Shown piece by piece: positions 23,553 to 32,451 of a stretch of 64,000 nt of DNA. How positions within the stretch are numbered: position 1 is the stretch's first letter; every line of letters starts with the position of its first letter. The translations under genes and the position numbers were made by a program. Under the pieces are notes generated by a model. That model was not told the origin of the DNA, ran no database searches, and saw nothing but the letters and a program-made list of their open reading frames with translations. Location of the stretch: the NCBI GenBank assembly GCA_024704765.1, contig JAKMXF010000222.1, positions 372,001 to 436,000 on the forward strand. Direction: 5' to 3'. The stretch is from Oopsacas minuta. Taxonomy: Eukaryota > Porifera > Hexactinellida > Lyssacinosida > Leucopsacidae.

Positions 23553-24799
23553 TTAGAATATCTGTACACAATGGTTAGGATTTGAAGATGTAACTATAAT
23601 TCTTCCTTCAGGGCAGATTGTAATGCCTGCGGGTTTGATAAAATTTCCTCTCTCTACTTCTTTTTTGCCAAATTTGTAGGCAAATTCTCCTTCATAAGAA
23701 TACACACAAATACAGTGAGAATTGTAATCACTAATCAGAAAATTGAAATCTTCATCAAGAACGAATTGAGAAGGATATTGAACCAACCTATAGTCTTCAC
23801 CACGTGGAATAATTTCTCTAATCAGCTGGTGAGAATATGTGAATATAGAGACACAAGGATTACTGTTAGACAATACAAAAACCTCTTTAGATGTTAGTTT
23901 TACATCTTTAGCACCAAAAATATTGTCAATAAACGAGTGGAATGTGAGATCCGAATTCAAACAATGAATTCTGTCATTTCCCTTTTCAGCAATATATATT
24001 CTATTCATTTCTGTTGAACAATCAATTCCTCTTGGTTCATTAAATTCCAATTCATTCTTCCCTTTCCCTCCAACAGATTGTAGATATTTCCCTTCAGTAG
24101 AATAAACAGTGAGAATATTTGAACCATCCTGAGTGACATAGACTTGGTTCTGATTGATACAAATTCCATTTGGAAAATTCATCTGCTCTCTGAATTGAAA
24201 TACAAACTCAAAATATTTGTTAAAAACTTGTACACGTTTGTTGTTAACATCACAAATATACATAAAATTATTCAATGGATTAAGTGCAATAGCCCTAGGA
24301 TAACAAAATACACCAGGAGAAGATTCAGGTGTATTCCTATGTTTCCCAAATGTTGCTACAGGTTCCCCTAGCTTCTTGTAGTCTCGTCTCTGTTTCATAG
24401 CATTCAGATGTATGTCACCTGTTACACTCAGCTTCTTCTCTAACTCAACATCCCACTCCAATACTACATTCTTGTAGCTGTGTTTAGCTGTTAGGACTCT
24501 GTTTTCTAATTCTTTGATACGTGCATCAAACATAGCCAAGTTCTGATCAAGAAATTCCTTGTTTTCATTCCCTTCAGAGTATCTTTCAGTCCATCTTTAG
24601 ATATTGATAACTGTTGGATTTGTTGAGTGATACCAACTCCCATGTACTCATCTTCTAATTTCTGTAATTTATCTAAGAGGGCAGCTTCTCTCTCCTGTAA
24701 CACCTCGTGAGTTCTCTTGAATTTATTCCGTATTTCACTACTTACACTCTTTGTATGTGAGAGGAAATTATCTTCTATAATAGCCTCAATACTAGCCAT
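23553..24799 (-). pseudogene. Coiled-coil/NHL-repeat protein with a one-base frameshift
   Basis: Residues encoded from 24799 form a coiled coil (VLQEREAALLDKLQKLEDE). The second frame, from about 24575 down to 23553, continues the coil (ENKEFLDQNLAMFDARIKELENR) and then forms a full NHL propeller, with repeats such as GVFCYPRAIALNPLNNFMYI, FPNGICINQNQVYVTQDG and FNEPRGIDCSTEMNRIYIAE. The two frames overlap and are one base out of register near a GGG run at about 24568-24572. A longer G run there would join them. The layout equals the intact gene at 54983-56275. Either a recent frameshift mutation or a homopolymer error in the assembly. No RING or B-box. Confidence 0.65.
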
Positions 24800-25091
24800 G
24801 GTAAAACGATTCTAAACTGAATAAAAGTAGTAATAACTTTGTTGTTACAATTATGACTAATGAACCAAGATATTTGTAACATTATACTCAATGCAATGGT
24901 AATGTAACATGTCTATTACGAGATTAATTCTATAATTAGCATAATTCTATTCTGATAGAGTGAAAATTATTGTTAGTAAGAATGGCTAAGTTAGCGGATA
25001 TTTGAGCACGAGTGAACTAGAAAATATGAATTTAGGGATAAACGGTTTTGCTAAATGAATGCGAATATCGTGAAATAAGTAACTGTCTTAA

Positions 25092-25151
25092 CCGGTTCAC
25101 AGCTGAATAAAATTCTTGTTATCATAAAGATTTGATTCAGCTGTAAACCGG
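25092..25151. other. 60-base hairpin, pre-miRNA-like or micro-MITE
   Basis: Arms CCGGTTCACAGCTGAAT (25092-25108) and ATTCAGCTGTAAACCGG (25135-25151) pair with a single mismatch, and the 26-base loop can extend the stem with several further A-T and G-T pairs. It stands alone in the spacer (24800-25354) between two minus-strand genes. Nothing else is visible in that spacer. Confidence 0.5.
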
Positions 25152-25354
25152 AAATCTCTGATAAAAAGCACAATTTAGTGGAGTCGAACGTAGATTCATT
25201 AAGTGTAACTACAGAAAGCGAGCTTAAAATTTAAGGAATTGAAGTAAATCACACTCTACTTAACATGAAGCAAACGTATATCCTACAGAGCAAATAAAAA
25301 GCGTAAATGCTGGAATTCAATGAGTTTAGTCCTCAATTATAAAAAATTCAACAA

Positions 25355-26860
25355 TCAAATAGAAGTAGACTCTGACAATTTCATATACACGTCATCAAGA
25401 GTTTCCTTGATAACTTCACATATATCTCCTGCATCTGGGAAGTTAGCAGTATCTACATGCACTGCAACAGATAACTTACCTGCATAGGTTAGGAAACAGA
25501 TACCCAGGGTTTGGTTACCTGATTGAGGTACAAATATGGAGACATCTGAGATGACACGTCCACCTATGAATAACTGATTCTTTGGACCTGGTAAATTCGC
25601 GAAATTACCAACAGTTGGACCAGTTAGCTTCATTAATGGAAGTCTCAATTTTAAAGGCAATGGAAGTGCAGTCATTTGAAAAACGCAGTTCTCAACAAAG
25701 AAAGGGTAAACTGAATTTTTTAGATTATTCATCTCAAAAGATATCTGTTGTAATTGTTGATGGAAACCCTTAGTAGCCAAAGGAATTTGAATAATCACTC
25801 CCTTATGATTGTCATTACTCATTGAAATAGAGTCATATTCATTCTTTAGCATTCCCATACCAAGATACGCATTTGTTCGGTCCATTTTTCCATTATTCAA
25901 ACTATACTTCTCCAAAGCTTGTGTGAGTATTGCCATGAAAACGTCATTGACTTTTGTTTTCGTTTGATTCTTAATAAAACGAACTTTCTCAAAGTCTAAG
26001 CTTGTATCCCATGCAGATAGCTTTCTACCATTCCCGTTGTTAAGGAATAGCTTATGAAATGGCCTTGTAAAACGTATACACTCATCAGTCATATAAATAG
26101 GACTCACAAATAATGTTATTAATCCCATCAGAAACTGTTGATAAGTTGTATTAAATGAACCGGAAATAGCCAATTTCTTTTGACCAGTCATTAACTCAGC
26201 TTTTGAATCAGAAAGGTAATTAATCCAAATATTTAGAAAAGAAAAACCATCAGCTCCACAATGATGTCCAGCCATTAGAATGTGAAATGAATCGTCATCT
26301 TCCCCATTCAATATCAGGTAGAATTTCCAAAGAGGTTTATCAAAGGACATTCCTTCTGTATACTGTTTTGATATATATTCCTGTAAAGATGGTTTACCCA
26401 AATCATCAAGTTGTATTTCCACAACATGATCATCAATATTATAGTCAGTAGCAGGGAACCAAGTTGGTAAAAAGAATTTATATTTTACGATCTGTTTAAA
26501 ATTAGAAAATTGTAATCTTCCTTTAGAATCTTTAGCCATTACAATTCTATCTCTTATTAACGTCTTCATTTCATGCAATGATATGTGTCCCTTCATTTTA
26601 AACAGCACAAGACCTACCATATGAGAATTGCTAGCATCTCCCACATGGAAATTATAAGCATCATGGATAATATTAGCTAACAGTCTTAAACGCTTATGTT
26701 CTTCTCCAACCGGGATATTTCTATTATAAGTAACATCGAGTATACACTGTACACACCGGATATAACCTACATACAGACAGTAGTTCAGTAGCATGATTAT
26801 GTTAATCAGTAGCAAGGGTATGTAGAGAAGTATTTTAAGTAGGATAGTCAGGAGTTCCAT
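25355..26860 (-). CDS. Wax ester synthase/diacylglycerol acyltransferase (WSD-type)
   Basis: Membrane acyltransferase of 501 residues, single exon. Residues about 3-35 form a strong N-terminal hydrophobic segment (LLTILLKILLYIPLLLINIIMLL). The catalytic HHxxxDG motif is present as MAGHHCGADGFS near residue 200. The C-terminal WSD domain shows the NDVFMAILTQAL and GPTVGNFANLPGP signatures of the family. Enzymes of this kind transfer acyl groups from acyl-CoA to long-chain alcohols or diacylglycerol. The preference here cannot be read from sequence. The length and the leading membrane anchor match animal WSD-like proteins. Confidence 0.9.
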   Translation of the reverse strand: MELLTILLKILLYIPLLLINIIMLLNYCLYVGYIRCVQCILDVTYNRNIPVGEEHKRLRLLANIIHDAYNFHVGDASNSHMVGLVLFKMKGHISLHEMKTLIRDRIVMAKDSKGRLQFSNFKQIVKYKFFLPTWFPATDYNIDDHVVEIQLDDLGKPSLQEYISKQYTEGMSFDKPLWKFYLILNGEDDDSFHILMAGHHCGADGFSFLNIWINYLSDSKAELMTGQKKLAISGSFNTTYQQFLMGLITLFVSPIYMTDECIRFTRPFHKLFLNNGNGRKLSAWDTSLDFEKVRFIKNQTKTKVNDVFMAILTQALEKYSLNNGKMDRTNAYLGMGMLKNEYDSISMSNDNHKGVIIQIPLATKGFHQQLQQISFEMNNLKNSVYPFFVENCVFQMTALPLPLKLRLPLMKLTGPTVGNFANLPGPKNQLFIGGRVISDVSIFVPQSGNQTLGICFLTYAGKLSVAVHVDTANFPDAGDICEVIKETLDDVYMKLSESTSI

Positions 26861-26912
26861 CGATATGATACCTAGCTAATCAAATTGTAAATGGAATACA
26901 TATTTGTTAAAT

Positions 26913-27055
26913 CAGCGGTTCCCAACCTTTTTCACGCGTATGCCCGATCCCTTATACCAATTTTATTACATTAAGTGGACCCCCTCCCAAGGAATGTAAT
27001 AGCTCATATGGAGCCCCTGCTGTAGTCCCATGGGGTCCCAGGTTGTGAACAGCTG
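26913..27055. mobile_element. hAT-type MITE
   Basis: Opens CAGCGGTTCCCAACC and closes GGTTGTGAACAGCTG, the common hAT terminal motif. Flanking 8-mers match at five of eight positions (TGTTAAAT, GAATAAAT), consistent with an old target duplication. It fills much of the spacer between the WSD gene and NSRP1. Confidence 0.65.
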
Positions 27056-27177
27056 GAATAAATACTGTCATAACAAGAGGTAAAATTCCATAATTATCTT
27101 CAAATATTAAACGTGAACTTTCAATAAAATTCTATAATGGAAGACAATCAAATTAAATTAAACATTATTCCAATGAA

Positions 27178-28047
27178 TTATTTCATTACTAAAGCATTCA
27201 TTCTTTTTCTCTTCCTTTCTAGGTATCTTTCTAAAGCAGCTAATCTCATCTCTTCAGTTGTTCTTTTAGCGAAAATATCAATTTTATCCTCAATAACCAA
27301 TTCCTTTTCTATCTCAGTAGGATGTTCAGTCAAATTCTCTTCTAATTCATTCTTATCAGATAACTCTGTTGTTATGACGTCAGATGTAGTGTTAGTATCA
27401 GTTTCTTTTGGAGAAGTATTTTGTGTCTCTGAAACTGTCCCTTTAGGTTCATTCCCTCCACTACTGGTACCCCCCATGGCAACATTATCAGTCAACAAAT
27501 GTGAGTAAAATAAACTCAAATCCTTTTGTTTTGTAACATCCAGCTTAGCTTCTTGTTCTTCTCTCACTCTCTCTTTCTCATCATCAACTAATCTCTCTTG
27601 TAAATATTTCCGATAACCAGGAGTAGTATATGAATCTTTATCTTTATACAAATCACCTTCAGTCTCTCGCTCTGAGATATATTTCCTCTCTAAACGTCTA
27701 TCACGCTCTCTCTCACGCTCTTCACTCATATCTTTAATCAGAGACACGTACTTGGATTTCTTAGATTTCTCTTGAACGTTTCGTATTCTCCTTAACCTAC
27801 TCACCTCCATAGCATCATATACTTCATCATACTGGTAGATATCAGAGTCTTCATTTTCAAAATGTTTTATTTGTTTATTAGCTTTGCTAGCGTATTTTGC
27901 TTGTAATGATTCTATATTGAACTTAGCCTGTGGGTTGTCATCAGAGTCAGAGTCACTCGCGAAAATCGAGGGTTTAGAAAGACCTGTGTTGGTTTGTGAA
28001 TTCTTCTTTAGAATTAGTCCATAGCCTTTACTTGAACCACCAATCAT
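27178..28047 (-). CDS. NSRP1: Nuclear speckle splicing regulatory protein 1
   Basis: Splicing regulator of 289 residues, shorter than the human protein (about 560), lacking most of the C-terminal RS/KR-rich tail. Conserved blocks are visible: SSKGYGLILKK at the N-terminus, KPSIFASDSDSDD, YDEVYDAM, then the coiled-coil core KSKYVSLIKDM, RRLERKYISERETEGD, YTTPGYRKYLQER and DVTKQKDLSLFYSHLL. The C-terminus ends RLAALERYLERKRKR as in family members. Nuclear, interacts with the splicing machinery. Single exon. Confidence 0.93.
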   Translation of the reverse strand: MIGGSSKGYGLILKKNSQTNTGLSKPSIFASDSDSDDNPQAKFNIESLQAKYASKANKQIKHFENEDSDIYQYDEVYDAMEVSRLRRIRNVQEKSKKSKYVSLIKDMSEERERERDRRLERKYISERETEGDLYKDKDSYTTPGYRKYLQERLVDDEKERVREEQEAKLDVTKQKDLSLFYSHLLTDNVAMGGTSSGGNEPKGTVSETQNTSPKETDTNTTSDVITTELSDKNELEENLTEHPTEIEKELVIEDKIDIFAKRTTEEMRLAALERYLERKRKRMNALVMK

Positions 28048-29167
28048 TGCTAACTAGAATATTCGTGACGTTAATAAATACCAAGAATAGTGCTATTTAT
28101 TCTTAGATCTATATATGTTGTTAAAAGTTGAAACGCAGTTAATCTGTACTAGCTTGCTTCACTGCTGGTCGCTCTACGACATAAGGCACCTACACAGACA
28201 CTGTTCGCGGCATTTGAATTTCAGTTCAGCACTGAATCATCCAAAAAATTCAAAATAGCTATTTGGTTCTTCGCTTAATTGGCTGCAACAAAGTAATATT
28301 TGAAGTTAGTGTTTCTATGTTTATGAAAATCTGAGGTACATAGTGCCGAGCATACGGCCGTCGTGCTGACTCGTGCAGCAAATAACTGAATTGAGCCAGT
28401 GAAAATTATTACATAACAACATAACAACAAAAGTGTACACAAGGAATGTGAGAAATTAAATAAAAAAAACTGTACTTAACAGATGGTACCCAGCATGAAA
28501 GAAAAAAATATCTTCCATGCTGAATTCCAAATGATCTTACACTTCTATAATCTCTGAGACAATACCTAACATATCATAATAGAATCCAAGAGAATGGAAA
28601 TATCGGAAAATAATTATCCATTTTACCAGTAATGACCACTTGAATAACAAATAATGATAATACTTGTAATAACCAGAAAACAGATGAAGTATATATCACA
28701 GTGGGACTTGCATAATCCGACGCTTAAAGACTTCTATAATCCCACAGTGTTTCTGATATGAAATAGCTTCCGATAGGTAATACAATTTCACAATGAGTTT
28801 CTAATTATGCAGGTTCCACTGTATGCATTAGAAATACCAATGAACACTTTCGAAAGAGTGGAATAGCTGATTATAGTTTGGGAGAGTATAATTAAGATAG
28901 CGACTGAGAGAAGAGATCAACTACTTGTCCAGCTGTTTGAATGAAGAAGTTTATCTAAATAAGGAGCATACAAGAATAAACAAGTTGAAGTTCTGTAGAA
29001 GTTAATCATACAAGTATTCAACAGAATAAAAATATGATCAATAAAGGAAATGTAGACTCTCTCTTAAAACAGCTGGTGAAGTTGGGATCTGTTCTCAATA
29101 TTGTAATATATTATATACCAATAAGGTTAAACAAGTCAGAAGTTTTGAGACGACTTGCAGATAGAAT
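28048..29167. other. Intergenic region with one MITE
   Basis: About 1.1 kb of AT-rich sequence. Apart from the foldback at 28699-28821 nothing is recognised. It leads into a decayed NHL gene on the plus strand. Confidence 0.5.
28699..28821. mobile_element. Tigger/pogo-like MITE
   Basis: A 123-base foldback opening CAGTGGGACTTGCATAAT and closing ATTATGCAGGTTCCACTG, imperfect inverted repeats of about 18 bases. The right flank starts TA; a matching left TA lies a few bases out. Confidence 0.7.
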
Positions 29168-29455
29168 GGAGAGTTGTATAATCCTTTTGGGATAGCTCTA
29201 GACGGAGAAAAGATCTATGTGACTGACCAAAACAAGGACAGAGTACAGATATTCTCAATAGAAGGTAAATTCAAAGAATTTAATCCATACGACAAAGCAT
29301 CCATATATTAAACAACTTTGTAAGAGATTGGAAGCTAATGCTGTATAAACAATCAGAGCTAGTAAGAGTGATCTTGTCCATATTTTTGTTGACAAGACCG
29401 GGTTATCAGTTATAAAAGCTCATTTTAAATGGGAAATTTTTCATGATCAGATATA
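29168..29455 (+). pseudogene. Decayed NHL-repeat gene fragment
   Basis: From 29168 the plus strand reads one clear NHL repeat (YNPFGIALDGEKIYVTDQN, then DRVQIFSIEGKF) and stops at 29309-29311. Further pieces resembling the next blades follow in shifted frames up to about 29455 (for example FVDKTGLSVI). No start, no coiled coil and several frame breaks. It is a relic of the same coiled-coil/NHL family seen three more times in this window, here on the opposite strand to its neighbours. Confidence 0.65.
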
Positions 29456-29510
29456 GTTAATAAAAATAATATAAACCAAAATAATTATAGCTCAACATGC
29501 AACATAGTAT

Positions 29511-30941
29511 TTAATTCTTCTCAACAGTAGGAACTTGAGGCGGTGGATCTTGATATCTATTAGCTCCCTCACTTAAAGTTTTAGCTCCAAACTTAACAGC
29601 AAGAGATTTCCAATTAAAGTAAGAAATCAGATCAATAGCATCAACAGAAATCCTCATAGACTTATCAGTAACATTTCCAGCAGACTCACCATACTTATGT
29701 TCTACAGTATTAACAACCTCATTACTGCTTGTAGACAGTAGTTTCTTAGCTGCATCACTTGCACTAATATAGATAACTCCACCTGATTTAGCAGTTGATT
29801 TGGTTAGAGCCATAGCTTGCTCAGCATGATGGTTGTCTGAGTAATTTTTCAATTGTTCATTGCTAGAAATATAACTGTAGACATGTTCACCAGCTGTCCA
29901 GGTTAGTTTAGCTAGATTTGTTAACATGAAGTCTCCTACTGTAACCGCGGCACCTGTCACCTTCTTACCTACATACAGACTGGTTTCTATAGCCGGGTGA
30001 ATGTTCGTATCCTCTGGATTTGGTTGGATAGAATCGCGAATTTTATCGCCTCCTTTCTCAATCAGCTGTTCACCTTTAGTCTCACCTCTCCCTATCATAG
30101 AGGATATATATGAAGAACCGGAAGTCAGCTTTTCAGATATTAATTCTCCCCATCCTTGCTGGGTATCAGATTTATTGTCACCCTCCTCTTGGATAGAGGG
30201 GGCGGGTTCAGGGGTGTGTAGTGCCCCCTCCTTCACAATACATAGAGACTCTATAGAGTATTGAAATCTGTTTCTCTCTTTATCTGACATAGTAGTGTCT
30301 AGAACTAATCCAGTGAATGTCTCACTGACGTCACAATCTTCAAAATACGTCATAGAATCAGGAAACATATATAGGTAACTAGTAGGACGGTATACAATAG
30401 TTTTATTGGGTACAATAGGAGTAACCCAGGGACCACACCCCAGGAATGCTGGAGGTTGTCCCTTTATTCTCTGCACATACTCACATAAGTATAGAGTATT
30501 AGGTTTATGAGATATTGTATCACCATCCCGCTGTACTTGATATATAGTAACGTTATCTAGAGATAGGAGAATCCTCATTGATTGAGGAGAATTGCCTTTA
30601 TTAGGAGCTGGTGACCTGTCACTCATGCAATCCGTGTAGGAAGGAGGATTATCAGAGTAGTTAGCAGCAGGAATTGGATTAGCATTTAGTTTAGATTCGA
30701 AATCTTTTATTCTTATTTCAACCTTATGGAGTAATTCTTTTATCTTAGCAATCTCATCTCTCTGAGTAGAGAGAGATAATGCTTTATTAAGTATACGTTT
30801 AGCTTGGATATAAAGCTGGTAAGCTTGTGGTAGGTCTCTCCTCTCGTCACTAGATAGAGCCTCTTTCACAAGACTATATCCTTGTTTGTAATAGTTCTTA
30901 GCTACTGTAGAAGTATCATTCTTAGACAGTTGAGTAGTCAT
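29511..30941 (-). CDS. SPART: Spartin
   Basis: Homologue of spartin (SPG20), which acts on lipid droplets, endosomes and mitochondria in vertebrates. From the ATG at 30941 it has 476 residues. The N-terminal MIT domain (AKNYYKQGYSLVKEAL..QAYQLYIQAKRILNKALSL) is followed by a beta-rich middle region (TLYLCEYVQRIKGQPPAFLGCGPWVTP) and the C-terminal plant-senescence domain (TWTAGEHVYSYI, KSGGVIYISASDAAKKLL). The frame is open upstream to an ATG at 31010, but a pyrimidine-rich CCTTCAG acceptor-like site lies just before the inner ATG and the family N-terminus starts near the MIT domain, so I prefer the inner start. Human spartin is about 666 residues; the difference is mostly in the linker. Confidence 0.9.
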   Translation of the reverse strand: MTTQLSKNDTSTVAKNYYKQGYSLVKEALSSDERRDLPQAYQLYIQAKRILNKALSLSTQRDEIAKIKELLHKVEIRIKDFESKLNANPIPAANYSDNPPSYTDCMSDRSPAPNKGNSPQSMRILLSLDNVTIYQVQRDGDTISHKPNTLYLCEYVQRIKGQPPAFLGCGPWVTPIVPNKTIVYRPTSYLYMFPDSMTYFEDCDVSETFTGLVLDTTMSDKERNRFQYSIESLCIVKEGALHTPEPAPSIQEEGDNKSDTQQGWGELISEKLTSGSSYISSMIGRGETKGEQLIEKGGDKIRDSIQPNPEDTNIHPAIETSLYVGKKVTGAAVTVGDFMLTNLAKLTWTAGEHVYSYISSNEQLKNYSDNHHAEQAMALTKSTAKSGGVIYISASDAAKKLLSTSSNEVVNTVEHKYGESAGNVTDKSMRISVDAIDLISYFNWKSLAVKFGAKTLSEGANRYQDPPPQVPTVEKN

Positions 30942-31270
30942 CAATTTTCTGAAGGAGAATAAAATTTTTAACAATTTGAGACCATATAAGCGGGTATTTG
31001 ATATATCCATGCCCGATATAACAGAAGTTATCTGTAGGATACATAGACTCTACCGGTTTATCGGTCAGAAAAATACCCGCATATATAATGTTAGATAGCT
31101 CCTACAAATGGCATAAATATTAGCATCCGAATATATCACATCAAGAATCTATAAAACACAAAAACATTACGGAAATACCAACATAATAATCATATACTAT
31201 AGAATAATATCATAATCCAAGAAATACAGAATAATTATTCAGAATTGAATAATCAGGAGGGGAGAGGGAG

Positions 31271-32254
31271 TTAGGACTTCTCTTCCTTAGCAGTATCCAT
31301 ATCAGTAGATGTACCCCCACCAATGATCAGACCCACCCCGCTACAATTCTTCTTGGTCTTATCCTGCTTCCTCCACAAGATTACCTCTTGCTGCTTGAAG
31401 TATCGTCTATCATCTTCATCTAATAGCACTAGATTAATGTAGTAACGCACTGAGAATTTCTTATTGATATCTTTCATTGTTGGAGTCAGTTCATAAGCGC
31501 CTAGAAAGAATCGTATTGGTATGCATTCTCCTTTCACAGGCGCTCCGTCCATGATCTCATATTTCGTGACAGTCTCAGTCTCAGAGATACCGCTGTTACC
31601 AGCACCTGTTATCTCCTTACGGATTAAATCAATTTGCATATGTTTGATCTTGACACGTACCAGCAGGAAGTAAATCTTACCAAGAATGACGTCACGTAAA
31701 TGATATCTCTGTTTATTGTACTCAAACTCAATATGAAGACAATCCTCTATGCCTACTTCCATTTTCAAGCTTGACTGGTCAGTTTCTGGATACAGGTGTA
31801 GAGTTTGGACAGCTATAGGTTTTTCTTTTACAATGTTAGCAAACCTTTTCTCAATCGTTACACGAAGGAAATATCTGAGACGTACATTTACACCGTAGAA
31901 AGATTCAAATGGTTTTTCAACATGCAAGAATTCGTACGGGAACTCATGAGCACCTTGTGATAGTTCTCCAGGTTTAGACAGCTGTCTGACTAAAGATGTG
32001 AATTCTTGGGGATTGCTTTTATCTGAGAGTAACATTATTTGTCCCACAAATTCCAGTTGAACTCCTGAATGTTGGAGTTTATTGCTTTTGACGTGTATTT
32101 TAACACGACCACTCAAGTTATCACCATCGTAGAAAAGAGGTAGTTTCGTTTTCGTTCCATCTTCAAGCCGATATTCTATTTTCTTCTTATCTTCCTCTTC
32201 GTTTAGAAATACTATTACATCTGCAGTATTACCAAATCCTAGTAAACCTGCCAT
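31271..32254 (-). CDS. VPS26: Retromer subunit VPS26
   Basis: Arrestin-fold subunit of the retromer cargo-recognition complex (with VPS35 and VPS29), 327 residues, the same length as human VPS26A. Visible family blocks are GFGNTADVIVFLNEEEDKK, RVKIHVKSNKLQHSGVQLEF, GELSQGAHEFPYEFLHVEKP, ESFYGVNVRLRYFLRVTI, VGIEDCLHIEFEYNKQRYHL, GAPVKGECIPIRFFLG and NKKFSVRYYINLVLLDE. It works on the cytosolic face of endosomes in recycling of membrane proteins to the Golgi or plasma membrane. Single exon, start supported by a CAG site just upstream. 260 bases separate it from the spartin open frame and 198 from TOP3B, all on the same strand. Confidence 0.97.
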   Translation of the reverse strand: MAGLLGFGNTADVIVFLNEEEDKKKIEYRLEDGTKTKLPLFYDGDNLSGRVKIHVKSNKLQHSGVQLEFVGQIMLLSDKSNPQEFTSLVRQLSKPGELSQGAHEFPYEFLHVEKPFESFYGVNVRLRYFLRVTIEKRFANIVKEKPIAVQTLHLYPETDQSSLKMEVGIEDCLHIEFEYNKQRYHLRDVILGKIYFLLVRVKIKHMQIDLIRKEITGAGNSGISETETVTKYEIMDGAPVKGECIPIRFFLGAYELTPTMKDINKKFSVRYYINLVLLDEDDRRYFKQQEVILWRKQDKTKKNCSGVGLIIGGGTSTDMDTAKEEKS

Positions 32255-32451
32255 ACTGAATGTCTAATACAAGTAGATAGAAGATAAGAATTAGGAATTA
32301 AGGTGGAACATGACAAGTATATACAAATTTCGCTATACGTAAGAATGAGAACATTAAAATCGGTCGCAATATATCATTGATAATTATAAATAAGAAAAGC
32401 AATATGGAGGATAAATTTGAATTAAATAGTTAAAAGATTAAATCACATATT

